Source: Paenibacillus mucilaginosus 3016 (GTDB lineage Bacteria; Bacillota; Bacilli; Paenibacillales; NBRC-103111). Taken from it: 64,000 nucleotides of DNA. Shown piece by piece: positions 43,024 through 51,485 of the stretch (positions are counted from its first letter, which is position 1; the number at the start of each line of letters is the position of its first letter). Made by a program: the position numbers and the translations under genes. The stretch lies in the NCBI RefSeq assembly GCF_000250655.1, contig NC_016935.1, forward strand, positions 8,675,049 to 8,739,048, written 5' to 3'. Under the pieces are notes generated by a model, which saw nothing but the letters and a program-made list of their open reading frames with translations, was not told where the DNA came from and made no database searches.

Positions 43024-43259
43024 CCGTCTTCCTCCCCTGATGTACACTGATGCCTGGTAACCCGGGATCCCCTAACGCCTCCCGCCGGTGCCAACAGCCG
43101 GTACTTCGAGGCGCAGGACGACGAAGAGCAGGCATCTGGTTCCCGCCCGCTCTTGCGCCGCCATCCTTATGACTTCCTACATGGTATATCGACTAATGGG
43201 AACCATTCCAACAGCGGATTCCCCATCCACTTGTTCCCTTCCTGTACTACCGGACCGTC
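43024..43259. other. Gap between rplI and dnaB
   Basis: A 236-nt GC-rich stretch without a gene; it must hold any own promoter of dnaB, but no clear -35/-10 pair was found. Confidence 0.35.
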
Positions 43260-43703
43260 TTACTCTTCCGTTACGTGCACCTTCAGCTTCGAAGTCACTT
43301 CCGGATGCAGCTTCACGACAACTTCGGTTACGCCGAGCGTACGGATCGGCTCATCCATGACAATCTTGCGCTTGTCGAGCTTCACGCCCAGCTTCTCGAG
43401 CGCTTCCGCCACCTGCTTGTTGGATACGGCGCCGAAGAGACGTCCGTCCGCACCCGACTTCGCTTTGACGCCTACCGTCATCTCGGCGATCTTGCGTCCG
43501 AGTTCCTCCGCTGCCGCTTTTTCTTCGGCTTTCTTGCGGTCTTCGGCTTTCTTCTGGTTATCGAGAACCTTCAGCGTCGAATTGCTTGCCGGCGCCGCCA
43601 GGTTTTGTTTGAACAGGAAGTTGGCTGCATAGCCTTCGGATACTTCTTTCACTTCACCTTTCTTGCCTTGGCCTTTCACGTCTTTCAGGAGGATAACTTT
43701 CAT
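43260..43703 (-). CDS. rplI: 50S ribosomal protein L9
   Basis: 147 residues, full length. N-terminal rRNA-binding domain MKVILLKDVKGQGKKGEVKEVSEGYAANFLFKQN is unmistakable, followed by the long connecting helix rich in Lys/Glu/Ala and the C-terminal domain. The start overlaps the gdpP stop by 4 nt. Confidence 0.98.
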   Translation of the reverse strand: MKVILLKDVKGQGKKGEVKEVSEGYAANFLFKQNLAAPASNSTLKVLDNQKKAEDRKKAEEKAAAEELGRKIAEMTVGVKAKSGADGRLFGAVSNKQVAEALEKLGVKLDKRKIVMDEPIRTLGVTEVVVKLHPEVTSKLKVHVTEE

Positions 43704-45664
43704 TCGAATAACCCCTCTTCCGCATGAATTTCACTTAAAATTTGTTTGAGCTGCTGGGTCGCCTGGGACAGCGTGCCTTCGATCTGGGTCGCTGCATTCG
43801 TCAGGTGGCCCCCGCCGCCCATCCGCTCCATTACGACCTGTACGTTCATCTGGCCGAGCGAGCGGGCACTGATGCCGATGCGGCCGTCCGGACGCTCCGA
43901 GATCACGAAGGAGGCCAGGATGCCGGTCATCGTAAGCAGCGTGTCGGCCACCTGGGCGATCAGCAGCTGGGAATACTTGCGTCCCGGCTCGTTCACCGCC
44001 AAGGCGATGTGATCGTAGATCACGACCGCATTCTTGATGATCTCGGCCTTCTGGATGTACTGCTCGAGGTCTTCCTTCAGCAGCCGCTGGATCAGCGACG
44101 AATCGGCGCCGTTGCGGCGCAGGAACGATGCCGCCTCGAAGGTCCGCGCCCCGGTCCGGAGCGAGAAGCTCTTCGTATCGACCACGATGCCGGCCAGCAG
44201 CACCGTCGACTCCAGGACGCCCATGGTGAGCCGCTCGTGAAAATACTGCAGCAGCTCCGTAACGAGCTCGCACGTCGAAGACGCATAAGGCTCCATGTAG
44301 ACAAGCGTCGCGTCTTGAATAAAGTCCTCGCTGCGCCGGTGATGGTCCACGACCACCTTGCGCTGCGTCATCTGCAGCAGCCGCGGCTCCGGCGTCATGG
44401 ACGCCTTGTGCGTATCCACGACGACCGCGAGCGTCCGGGCATTCGTAATCTGCATCGCCTGCTCCGGCGTAATGAACCACCGGTTGAGCTTCTCGTCCTC
44501 GTAGATCGTCTCCATCAGCTTCTGAATGGACGGATTCACGCCCTCAAGGACGATATAGCCTTCCTTCGTGCTGACATGGGCCATCTTCAATACGCCGATG
44601 GCCGCACCGATCGCATCCATGTCCGGATTGCGGTGGCCCATGATGATGACCTTGTCGCTGTCCTTGATGAGATCGCGCAGCGCATGCGAGATGACCCGGG
44701 CTCTCACGCGGGTCCGCTTCTCGATCGCATTGGTCCGCCCGCCGTAGAACGACAGACGCTCGCCGACCTTCACGGCTGCCTGGTCGCCGCCGCGGCCGAG
44801 TGCCATATCCAAGCTCGTCTGGGCCCAGTGACCGAGCTCCACGAGGTTCTCCGCCCCCGAGGCGATCCCGATGCTGAGCGTCATCGGCAGCTTGTTCTCG
44901 ATGGTGATGTCGCGGACCTCATCGAGCAGCTCGAAGCGTGACTGCTCCAGCGCCTTGAGGCCCTTCTGGTCCATGAGCAGCATGTACCGGTCGGACGACG
45001 TCCGGCGCAGGTACACCTGATGCTTCTGGGCCCACTCGGTAATCTCGCCGGTGACCTTCGCCATCATGATGCTCCGCGTCTGGTCATCGAGCCCCTGCGT
45101 CGCTTCGTCCAGGTTATCCATCATGACGATGCCGATCGCCAGACGCTCTTCTTCATAGCGCATCTGCAGCGACTTCGCCGCCGTAATGTCGGTAAAGTAC
45201 ATCAGACGCTCATCCGGCTTGATCTGCACTTCGAAGATTTGGCCTTTGCCCGCCGTGATTTCCATACGAAGGTCTTTTTCCTTGCGGTTCTTGAGCTGAG
45301 GAAACTTCTCATAGAGCCCCTCGCCAATCAGCGAGTCTTCCCCGAGCATCTTGGCCACGAACGGATTGTGCCACTCGATCACCTTCTCCTCATTATAGAG
45401 CAGAATGCCAAGCGGCAGTTCATGAATCACCTCGCTGCCCGCCCGCTTCACGCGGTGGGACAAGGTCGATATATAATCCTGGAGCTCTGCACGGAACGCC
45501 CGCTCCGCTTTGAAGGTAAAATAAACAAGCAGACCGGACAGCAGCAGTGCAATCACGCCAACTTCCCACTGATACAGGAACATCAAGAAGATGAGCGCAG
45601 TCAGCAGGGCGAATATCCATACGATATGCATCCCCTGCCAACGCTTTAACAGGAACTTGGGCAT
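43700..45664 (-). CDS. gdpP: Cyclic-di-AMP phosphodiesterase GdpP
   Basis: A 654-residue membrane protein (YybT) that hydrolyses c-di-AMP to pApA. Two N-terminal helices (about 12-50), a PAS-like haem-binding-type domain (about 80-150), a degenerate GGDEF domain (about 170-300) and a DHH/DHHA1 domain. The catalytic set is present: VIIMGHRNPDMDAIGAA, VVVDTHK, VVDHHRR and the end motif GGGGHLTNAATQ. Loss of GdpP raises c-di-AMP and beta-lactam tolerance in relatives. It overlaps rplI by 4 nt. Confidence 0.96.
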   Translation of the reverse strand: MPKFLLKRWQGMHIVWIFALLTALIFLMFLYQWEVGVIALLLSGLLVYFTFKAERAFRAELQDYISTLSHRVKRAGSEVIHELPLGILLYNEEKVIEWHNPFVAKMLGEDSLIGEGLYEKFPQLKNRKEKDLRMEITAGKGQIFEVQIKPDERLMYFTDITAAKSLQMRYEEERLAIGIVMMDNLDEATQGLDDQTRSIMMAKVTGEITEWAQKHQVYLRRTSSDRYMLLMDQKGLKALEQSRFELLDEVRDITIENKLPMTLSIGIASGAENLVELGHWAQTSLDMALGRGGDQAAVKVGERLSFYGGRTNAIEKRTRVRARVISHALRDLIKDSDKVIIMGHRNPDMDAIGAAIGVLKMAHVSTKEGYIVLEGVNPSIQKLMETIYEDEKLNRWFITPEQAMQITNARTLAVVVDTHKASMTPEPRLLQMTQRKVVVDHHRRSEDFIQDATLVYMEPYASSTCELVTELLQYFHERLTMGVLESTVLLAGIVVDTKSFSLRTGARTFEAASFLRRNGADSSLIQRLLKEDLEQYIQKAEIIKNAVVIYDHIALAVNEPGRKYSQLLIAQVADTLLTMTGILASFVISERPDGRIGISARSLGQMNVQVVMERMGGGGHLTNAATQIEGTLSQATQQLKQILSEIHAEEGLFE

Positions 45665-45693
45665 TTCACTCGCTCCTACTCCCTTGGGTTATG

Positions 45694-46638
45694 TCACTTC
45701 CGGGCCGTCAACCGATCCCGGAGCGGAAACGCCACATCGAACACACCCAACAAGCTGAACAGAAAATAAGCCGGCACCGGGAACATCAGCAGAATAATAA
45801 TCCCCGCGATGGGCAGCGTCTTGTTCCATCCTTTGATATGCGCCACATAAAAAAGGAAGGCAATCGCCTGCACCGAGAATGCCATCATCAGCAGCGGCAG
45901 CAGGTTCAGAATGACAGAGAACACGACCGAACGGGAATCCCGCACGAACATTTCGAGCAGCAGTCCGATGAGATACAGCCAGATGAAGGATCTTGGCAGC
46001 ATCCAATCTTTGACCGCCCGGAATGCCGGCAGCGACTCTCCCATACGCACCAGCGCTTTGCGTGCCAGCCAGTGGGTTACGATGATATAAAAGAGCGAGA
46101 AGCCGATCATATACAGCGGAAGCAGCTGGACCATGATCTGGACCAGTTCATCCACATCAATCCCCATCAGCCCCTGCAGCTGCGGAGGCAGCGTCTCGAC
46201 GCTCTCGATCATGAACTGCTTCATCCGGCCGACCGGATTGAGTCCCATCAGGTGAATGACGACGAAGCTGAGCAGCAGCTCGGCAAGCAGTGTAACCACA
46301 CCGGCGGTCAGTACGGTTCGGGCCGTGGCCCGCTTCTTATATAAGTTCCCCATCTGGATGACCGGCGGCAGGAAAAATACCGAGAGCGCCACCAGGAATA
46401 CACCCAGCCAGGGGGCCAGCCACAACGATGTAATGAGATACACCACAGCCAGCGAAATCGCGTAATGCGCAACGAACGGCTTGGTGCCCAGCCTCACGTA
46501 CATGACCAGCACGGGGATCATCACCAAAGCGATCGTTAGCAGATTCACAAGGGGCAGCATGGTGGAGAGTAATATCAGGATATAGGCTATGCTCCAGCCG
46601 AGCATGCGGGGGATGCGCTTTCCTTCCAAACCGTTCAC
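45694..46638 (-). CDS. yybS: YybS-like DUF2232 membrane protein
   Basis: A 314-residue protein with about eight hydrophobic segments, found upstream of gdpP in Bacillales. Its role is unknown; the fold resembles ECF-type S components in membrane layout. The GTG at 46638 overlaps the upstream stop codon; a TTG at 46629 lies better relative to GAGGTG, so the true N-terminus is uncertain by three residues. Confidence 0.85.
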   Translation of the reverse strand: MNGLEGKRIPRMLGWSIAYILILLSTMLPLVNLLTIALVMIPVLVMYVRLGTKPFVAHYAISLAVVYLITSLWLAPWLGVFLVALSVFFLPPVIQMGNLYKKRATARTVLTAGVVTLLAELLLSFVVIHLMGLNPVGRMKQFMIESVETLPPQLQGLMGIDVDELVQIMVQLLPLYMIGFSLFYIIVTHWLARKALVRMGESLPAFRAVKDWMLPRSFIWLYLIGLLLEMFVRDSRSVVFSVILNLLPLLMMAFSVQAIAFLFYVAHIKGWNKTLPIAGIIILLMFPVPAYFLFSLLGVFDVAFPLRDRLTARK

Positions 46639-46937
46639 CTCTTACGCAAATGATCTTCCAAAACGGAGATGTCTCCGTACCATTCCTCGAGCTGATGCCC
46701 TTCTTCCCGGTGCTGCTTCATCTTGTCGAGGATTGCCTCGTCCAACTTGCGTGGAGAGATGCCGAGACGCCGGCCGAGGATATAGCAGGAGGCAATGAGG
46801 CTGGCGAGGCCGTCAACGATTTTGTGCTGGCTTCCTTCCCACATGCCCTTCAGCAGATGGGATAACTGATCGACAAGTTCGGTCTTCAGCCATTCGATGA
46901 TTTTGGCCCGTTTGGCCAAATCCACATCTCTATCCAT
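46635..46937 (-). CDS. MazG-like protein
   Basis: A 100-residue helical protein resembling the MazG-like all-alpha NTP pyrophosphohydrolase fold: DLAKRAKIIEWLKTELVDQLSHLLKGMWEGS, then LGRRLGISPRKLDEAI. The EExxE metal motif of active MazG enzymes is not clear (only EGHQLEEWYGD near the end), so activity is doubtful. It overlaps the yybS-like gene by 4 nt. Confidence 0.75.
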   Translation of the reverse strand: MDRDVDLAKRAKIIEWLKTELVDQLSHLLKGMWEGSQHKIVDGLASLIASCYILGRRLGISPRKLDEAILDKMKQHREEGHQLEEWYGDISVLEDHLRKR

Positions 46938-46985
46938 AGGTGACCCGCCGCACTCCCCTCTGCCCAGACACTTTTAACTATTATA

Positions 46986-47411
46986 TCATACTTCGCTTAC
47001 CTTTTGTTCGGACTGCCAGAGCTTGAAGCAGTAATCAATGATTTCTCTTCTGCGGATAATGCCGATGAAGACGCCGTTATCATCTATGACGGGTACGTAG
47101 TTCTGATTGGTGGCGAGCGTAATCAGGTCCTGCATCTGCTGGTCGATCCGAACCGGCTTGATGGCCATATGCTGCGGCACGTCCTTCAGCTGCACTTTAT
47201 GCGCCCCTTCGAAGCCGATCTCCGGAGAGCGCTTCAACTTCCACAGCAGATCCCCTTCCGTGATCGTGCCCACGTATTTGCCGTGTTCGTCGATCAGCGG
47301 CACAGCGGAATACCGGTGATACTCCATCCGCTCGAGCGCCTGGCGCATCGTCGAATGGGGCGACAGGTAGATGACCTGATCCTTCGGCACGAGGAAAAAA
47401 GCAATATTCAC
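46986..47411 (-). CDS. CBS-domain pair protein
   Basis: A 141-residue protein made of two CBS motifs (about 10-60 and 75-130): STMRQALERMEYHRYSAVPLIDEHGKYVGTITEGDLL, and MQDLITLATNQNYVPVIDDNGVFIGIIRRREII. Such stand-alone pairs sense adenine nucleotides, and some (CbpB/DarB) bind c-di-AMP; closeness to gdpP makes that idea attractive but unproved. Start is GTG at 47411, with GGGAG 4-5 nt before it. It has 48 nt to the MazG-like gene. Confidence 0.85.
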   Translation of the reverse strand: MNIAFFLVPKDQVIYLSPHSTMRQALERMEYHRYSAVPLIDEHGKYVGTITEGDLLWKLKRSPEIGFEGAHKVQLKDVPQHMAIKPVRIDQQMQDLITLATNQNYVPVIDDNGVFIGIIRRREIIDYCFKLWQSEQKVSEV

Positions 47412-47554
47412 AGTTCTCCCTACCTTTCTCTACTCCCGCGCTGCTGCGCGGGCGGCTTGCCTTCTCATCATATCATGATACGCACCCCAATGAAAAATAA
47501 GACGTACCTGGGGCACGCCTGCATATCGGAAGAGGGCCTGGGACAGCACCTTCG

Positions 47555-47592
47555 TAAAAAAAAGAAACAGCATCCCTGCGGGCAGGGTGCTG
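47555..47592 (-). terminator. Intrinsic terminator of the rpsF-ssb-rpsR operon
   Basis: CAGCACCCTG pairs with CAGGGATGCTG around CCCG, then TTTCTTTTTTTT on the minus strand; about 18 nt after the rpsR stop. Confidence 0.85.
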
Positions 47593-47609
47593 CTCTTCTC
47601 GGCCGAAGC

Positions 47610-47900
47610 CTATTCCGTTGTATAAGGCAGCAGGCAGATCTGACGGGATCGCTTGATTGCGATCGTCAGTGCACGCTGATATTTAGCGGAGGTACCAGTC
47701 ACACGACGCGGAAGGATCTTACCGCGCTCAGAGATGAACTTCTTGAGCGTTTCGATGTCCTTGTAGTCGATGTGCTTGATTTTGTTAACGGTGAAGTAGC
47801 AAACTTTACGGCGCTTGCCGCCTTTTTTGCCACGACCGCTGAACTTTCTTTCGCCGCGCTCACCGCGGTCTTCGGAACGTTCTCTTTTCTCGAATGCCAT
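47610..47900 (-). CDS. rpsR: 30S ribosomal protein S18
   Basis: 96 residues, with a long Glu/Arg/Gly-rich head (RSEDRGERGERKFSGRG) and the conserved core KVCYFTVNKIKHIDYKDIETLKKFISERGKILPRRVTG. It forms a dimer with S6 on the 16S platform. GGATGGAG lies before the ATG. Last gene of the operon. Confidence 0.97.
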   Translation of the reverse strand: MAFEKRERSEDRGERGERKFSGRGKKGGKRRKVCYFTVNKIKHIDYKDIETLKKFISERGKILPRRVTGTSAKYQRALTIAIKRSRQICLLPYTTE

Positions 47901-47943
47901 TTGTCTCCATCCTTTCTACGTGGATTTGTTCCTGCCCTTCTAA

Positions 47944-48429
47944 TTAGAACGGCAAATCATCATCGGAAATATCAATCGGTCTGCCGTCATCCTGGAAAGG
48001 ATCCTGTTGCTCGCGTCCTCCGCCATAGCTGCCACGGTTACCGCCTCCACTGCTGCTTCCACCACCGCTGCTGCCTCCCATGCCGGAGCCGTCTTCACGG
48101 TTCCCGCTGTTCGGCGATTCCAAGAAACGCACATTGTCGGCAATGACTTCCGTCACGTATACGCGGCGGCCTTCATTGTTATCATAGTTACGCACTTGAA
48201 TGCGGCCTTCCACTGCAGCGAGCCGGCCTTTGCGAAGGTAATTCGCACAGGTTTCCGCGAGCTGGCGCCAAGTCACGACCGGAATGAAATCCGCTTCGCG
48301 CTGTCCTTGGTTGCTCGAGAACGGCCTGTCTACCGCCAGAGTGAACTGGGTAACAGCCACGCCTGCAGGCGTATAGCGAAGCTCAGGGTCACGTGTCAGT
48401 CTTCCGATCAGAATCACACGATTCAACAT
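47944..48429 (-). CDS. ssb: Single-stranded DNA-binding protein
   Basis: 161 residues: OB fold (1-105; MLNRVILIGRLTRDPELRYTPAG), a Gly/Ser/Gln-rich linker and the acidic tip DISDDDLPF that recruits partner proteins. The ATG at 48429 follows GGAGGGAATACGG and matches the family start; the upstream open part is not used. It is between rpsF and rpsR, as in other Firmicutes. Confidence 0.97.
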   Translation of the reverse strand: MLNRVILIGRLTRDPELRYTPAGVAVTQFTLAVDRPFSSNQGQREADFIPVVTWRQLAETCANYLRKGRLAAVEGRIQVRNYDNNEGRRVYVTEVIADNVRFLESPNSGNREDGSGMGGSSGGGSSSGGGNRGSYGGGREQQDPFQDDGRPIDISDDDLPF

Positions 48430-48516
48430 CCGTATTCCCTCCCGGATCCGCTGATGCACTTCCAAAGCCCATAGGGCTTTGAAGTCAACAGCATGCTCAA
48501 TTACGGCTTACAAGCC

Positions 48517-48801
48517 TTAGGCTACGTCGCGAACGATCATGTAACGAATGACTTCATCAGAAATCTTCATTACGCGGTCAAGTTCCGTGATAACTTCATT
48601 CGTTGCGTTGAAATGAACCAACACATAATGACCTTCACGAATCTTGTTGATCTCATACGCAAGACGGCGCTTGCCTTGCAGGTCTTGTTTCGTAACCTCG
48701 CCACCGTTGTTGATGATGTTTTGGAACTTCTCCACCGTAGCTTGAACAGCTTCCTGCTCGAGATCCGGACGGATAATGTACATCACTTCGTATTTGCGCA
48801 T
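48517..48801 (-). CDS. rpsF: 30S ribosomal protein S6
   Basis: 94 residues, MRKYEVMYIIRPDLEQEAV start, with the conserved GKRRLAYEINKIREGHYVL. GGAGGTGG lies 4-6 nt before the ATG at 48801. It leads the rpsF-ssb-rpsR operon; a leader with S6:S18-like structure precedes it. Confidence 0.97.
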   Translation of the reverse strand: MRKYEVMYIIRPDLEQEAVQATVEKFQNIINNGGEVTKQDLQGKRRLAYEINKIREGHYVLVHFNATNEVITELDRVMKISDEVIRYMIVRDVA

Positions 48802-48855
48802 GTTGCCACCTCCTTTTGGACTAACGGCCCCTAGCTCGGCGATGCCGACAGGAGC
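48802..48855 (-). promoter_or_regulatory. Possible S6:S18-binding leader of rpsF
   Basis: The minus-strand leader contains CGGCATCGCCGAGC followed by GGGGCCG, which can fold into a hairpin with a CCG-containing bulge near the start site. This resembles the S6:S18 leader that mimics 16S helix 22 and gives feedback control in many bacteria. The match was judged by eye. Confidence 0.4.
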
Positions 48856-48892
48856 AAGGAGCAAGAATGAATACTCAAACTCGCACCAAAGT

Positions 48893-48921
48893 AGTATACC
48901 AAATATAGAAGCCCAAAGCAA
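48893..48921 (-). promoter_or_regulatory. SigA-type promoter of rpsF-ssb-rpsR
   Basis: TTGCTT (48921-48916) and TATACT (48898-48893), 17-nt spacer, about 90 nt before rpsF. Confidence 0.7.
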
Positions 48922-49043
48922 GCTTTGACTGGACTAGATTTATAGCAGTACGGCCTGCCATCCTTGGTAATTATTAAGCCTCATGCTTCCTGCAGCTCAT
49001 GGAAAATCTAACATTACATCAACTGTGCAGGAGGTGAACTTTC

Positions 49044-49229
49044 ATGGGAGAGTGGACACAGTTTCGCCCCGGCGATCACGCGCCGAATGACGGCGAATAT
49101 ATGGAGATCGGCGAAGACGCCTTTCATATGGGCATTAACAACCCAAAGATGATTACTCTGAAGAAGGGCGACAAATTCCCGGAGACAAGCAATCATAACC
49201 GCAAGTGGAAAAAAGTATTCCGCGGCTGA
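49044..49229 (+). CDS. YjzC-family small protein
   Basis: 61 residues with the family pattern GEWTQFRPGDHAPNDGEYMEIGE and the KKGDKFPE-NRKWKK tail. YjzC-like proteins are small, soluble and of unknown role. AGGAGGTG lies 8 nt before the ATG. It is divergent from the rpsF operon. Confidence 0.85.
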   Translation: MGEWTQFRPGDHAPNDGEYMEIGEDAFHMGINNPKMITLKKGDKFPETSNHNRKWKKVFRG

Positions 49230-49314
49230 TCCTGCCGGCCTCATCCGTTCGGCGGACTCCGGTCGCCGGACGGTTTTGCTTCATCAGCGGCGACGACGAA
49301 AGGAGGCGCCCCAA

Positions 49315-49566
49315 GTGCGCTACAGATATACGCTGCTCATGACCCTGATCGGTGCAGTCCTCAGTTTGGTTCACTACATCGGGCATGAGAATGATGCGAT
49401 TTACCTTCTCTTCTATTCGTTTAGTGTACCGGCTTGGTTCTACCCCATCTTCCAATACACCGACGTGAACCCCCTGATCCTCTACCTGCTCACCATCGCA
49501 TCTTGGACGGTGATTGGATATGCGATCGACCGCTTTGCCGTATACCGCCGGACACGCAGCCGGTAA
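49315..49566 (+). CDS. Small two-helix membrane protein
   Basis: 83 residues: RYRYTLLMTLIGAVLSLVHY is the first helix; a short aromatic loop (FYSFSVPAWFYPIFQYTDVNP) and a second helix (LILYLLTIASWTVIGYAID) follow, ending with Arg-rich YRRTRSR. Family unknown. The start is GTG at 49315, 8 nt after AAAGGAGG; an in-frame TTG at 49276 has no site. Directly after yjzC. Confidence 0.7.
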   Translation: MRYRYTLLMTLIGAVLSLVHYIGHENDAIYLLFYSFSVPAWFYPIFQYTDVNPLILYLLTIASWTVIGYAIDRFAVYRRTRSR

Positions 49567-49574
49567 TCCACCAG

Positions 49575-49606
49575 CCCTCCTGACCAGACAAGGAGGGTTT
49601 ATTTGT
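49575..49606 (+). terminator. Intrinsic terminator
   Basis: CCCTCCT (49575-49581) pairs with AGGAGGG (49591-49597), then TTTATTTG; it follows the small membrane protein gene by 9 nt. Confidence 0.8.
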
Positions 49607-49612
49607 TTGAAT

Positions 49613-49757
49613 TGTGGACAATGTAAAGATATCCAGTTATCCACAACCCCATTTGTGAATTATGTGAATTGTCAGTCTCTTTAAAGTATCCCCATGTTGA
49701 TAAGTTGGCGTTATACATGGGATTATGCTTGGTTTTTACATAGCCCAGTTATCCACA
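49613..49757. other. DnaA-box cluster outside the main origin
   Basis: TTATCCACA occurs at 49637-49645 and at 49749-49757 (both exact), and a one-mismatch box TTGTCCACA lies on the minus strand at 49613-49621. No gene covers 49,607-50,021. The cluster is about 14 kb from the dnaA-proximal cluster at the window end. It may titrate or load DnaA. Confidence 0.55.
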
Positions 49758-49878
49758 GCTCCATTCTGGTCCTGGCTTTGACTGCTGTCATTTGGACTGC
49801 TTGAAGTCATGCCTTGCCCAATTCATTCAAAATCCCGGTGACCACCAGGATGACCGGTTTCACTGGTCATGTTATGTT

Positions 49879-49931
49879 CCCCGGGCCGGAACACTTTCTT
49901 TGGAGCTCGAGTCGGTGCGGCCGGGCTTTTT
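49879..49931 (+). terminator. Terminator-like hairpin in a gene-free stretch
   Basis: CCCGGGCCG (with one bulged G) pairs with CGGCCGGG (49918-49925) and is followed by CTTTTTCCTTTT. A smaller hairpin, ATGACC/GGTCAT, lies at 49850-49870. No plus-strand gene precedes it after the terminator at 49575, so an undescribed transcript may end here. Confidence 0.4.
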
Positions 49932-49948
49932 CCTTTTGTTTGGCAATG

Positions 49949-49986
49949 AAAAAAGGCCCTCTGCATCAAAGATACAGAAGGCCTTC
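49949..49986 (-). terminator. Intrinsic terminator of the tRNA-Ser gene
   Basis: AAGGCCTTCTG pairs with GCAGAGGGCCTT, then TTTTCATT on the minus strand; about 35 nt after the tRNA 3' end. Confidence 0.8.
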
Positions 49987-50021
49987 TTATTAAACCGCTA
50001 AACAGCGTTTCCATTCGATGG

Positions 50022-50112
50022 TGGCGGAAAGAGTGGGATTCGAACCCACGCACGGCTTGCGCCGCCTAGCTGATTTCGAGTCAGCCCCCTTGGGCCTCTT
50101 GGGTACCTTTCC
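50022..50112 (-). tRNA. tRNA-Ser (anticodon CGA)
   Basis: Minus-strand 91-nt tRNA with encoded CCA. Acceptor stem GGAAAGG/TCTTTCC (one GU), discriminator G, D arm, anticodon stem GCTGA/TCAGC with loop CTCGAAA giving anticodon CGA (reads UCG), a long variable arm (GGCGGC-GCAA-GCCGTGC type) and a T arm GTGGG-TTCGAAT-CCCAC. The long variable arm and the discriminator G mark a serine tRNA. Confidence 0.97.
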
Positions 50113-50142
50113 GCATTTCAAATATCCAAAGGGACAAGTAGT

Positions 50143-50172
50143 ATAATATCATAGAACCTATCCGCTTTGCAA
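50143..50172 (-). promoter_or_regulatory. Promoter of the tRNA-Ser gene
   Basis: TTGCAA (50172-50167), 18-nt spacer, TATTAT (50148-50143), 30 nt before the tRNA 5' end. Confidence 0.55.
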
Positions 50173-50277
50173 GTCCCCGCTCAAACTTTTTTTTGAAACC
50201 AGATCCTTTGCTCCGGAGTTTCGTATGCAAACCGTGCACCGTCCCATTCAGCGGGAGGCTTCCTTGAAAGTGCCCCT

Positions 50278-50511
50278 CTAACTTTCGTTTTGCGACGGGC
50301 TGCCGCCGGCTTCTTCAGGGGCTGCGGAGCGAAGCACTTTCTTCAGCTTGCTTTCGAACTTCGGCCGCGGAACAAGGACACTGTGCTTGCACCCTACGCA
50401 TTTGATCCGGATGTCCATGCCCATACGGATAATTTCCATTTCATTGGTGCCGCAGGGATGCGGCTTTTTCATCTGCACAATATCGCCGAGTCCGTACTGC
50501 TTCTTTTCCAT
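50278..50511 (-). CDS. DUF951 small protein
   Basis: 77 residues, typical DUF951: GDIVQMKKPHPCGTNEMEIIRMGMDIRIKCVGCKHSVLVPR. Cys/His spacing suggests a small metal-binding or nucleic-acid-binding beta protein. It overlaps the MscS gene by 1 nt (TAATG), the common neighbour of this family. Confidence 0.9.
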   Translation of the reverse strand: MEKKQYGLGDIVQMKKPHPCGTNEMEIIRMGMDIRIKCVGCKHSVLVPRPKFESKLKKVLRSAAPEEAGGSPSQNES

Positions 50512-51443
50512 TACAACTCCGCCTTTTCGTTTCGATGATACGTTACTACTCTGGGATAAGGTATCTGGATGCCGCTGGATTCGAACGCCTTCTTGATCAG
50601 GGAGTACAGGTCACGGGACACGCCGAACTGCGCGTTCGGTTTGCACTCTGCGGTCAGCCGCAGCGTAATCTCGGATACACCCATCGTCTGGACTCCGAGC
50701 ACCTGGGGTTCTTTTACAATATCCATGCTCTTCTCGTAATAAGCATCCGCCGTTTCCCTCAGAATCTGAATCGCCTGATCGATGTCCGTTTCATATGTGA
50801 CATTCACGTCGATCACAGCGAGCGAGTTATTGACCGAGAAGTTCGTTACCTGATTGATCGTGCCGTTCGGGAGAATATGGATTTCGCCTGTCCAGCTCTT
50901 GATTCTCGTTACCCGGAGCCCGATCTCTTCCACGGTCCCTTTGTACGTACCAACCTGAATCACATCGCCTACGGCGAACTGATCTTCGAAAATAATGAAA
51001 AAGCCGGTGATCACATCTTTAACAAGACTCTGTGCACCGAAACCGATGGCAAGCCCCAATACCCCGGCCCCTGCCAGAACCGGACCCAGGTTCACGTTGA
51101 ACTGGCTTAGGATCATCAGAATGAGAATAAAGTTCACCACATAGGTAACGATGTTGCGAACGAGTTTGCCGATCGTCTCCGTTCTGCGCCGGCTGAAGTG
51201 GATGGGCCCCTTCTCGCGCGCCTCCAGCATGCCGTCGATGATTTTATCGGCAAGCTTGATAATCAGTCTTCCCACGATGAGGAGAATCAGAATTTTGACC
51301 ACCGTGAACAGAATGGCCATCCACATGCCCGGGTCCGAGACATAATCGACCGTTTTGTTCTGGAACCTGAGCCATGTTTCCTTCCAGCCCTCCGCATCCA
51401 GTACGTCAACGCTTGCTGTTTTTCCCAATAACGGTATTCTCAT
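50511..51443 (-). CDS. Small-conductance mechanosensitive channel (MscS family)
   Basis: A 310-residue channel: N-terminal helices (about 42-65 and 90-120), the pore helix TM3 (VLAGAGVLGLAIGFGAQSLVKDVITGFFIIFEDQ) with the Gly/Ala packing pattern, and the cytoplasmic beta and vestibule domains. It opens on hypo-osmotic shock to release solutes. AAGGTGGAG precedes the ATG. Followed by DUF951 in an operon. Confidence 0.94.
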   Translation of the reverse strand: MRIPLLGKTASVDVLDAEGWKETWLRFQNKTVDYVSDPGMWMAILFTVVKILILLIVGRLIIKLADKIIDGMLEAREKGPIHFSRRRTETIGKLVRNIVTYVVNFILILMILSQFNVNLGPVLAGAGVLGLAIGFGAQSLVKDVITGFFIIFEDQFAVGDVIQVGTYKGTVEEIGLRVTRIKSWTGEIHILPNGTINQVTNFSVNNSLAVIDVNVTYETDIDQAIQILRETADAYYEKSMDIVKEPQVLGVQTMGVSEITLRLTAECKPNAQFGVSRDLYSLIKKAFESSGIQIPYPRVVTYHRNEKAEL

Positions 51444-51485
51444 TGCCTCTCCACCTTATTTCACTATCCTTGGTTTTCTCTATTC

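Noticed and set aside
41629..43050. 473-codon open frame opposite dnaB
   Set aside because: Shadow of dnaB; its composition (His, Arg, Leu) is typical of antisense frames in GC-rich DNA.
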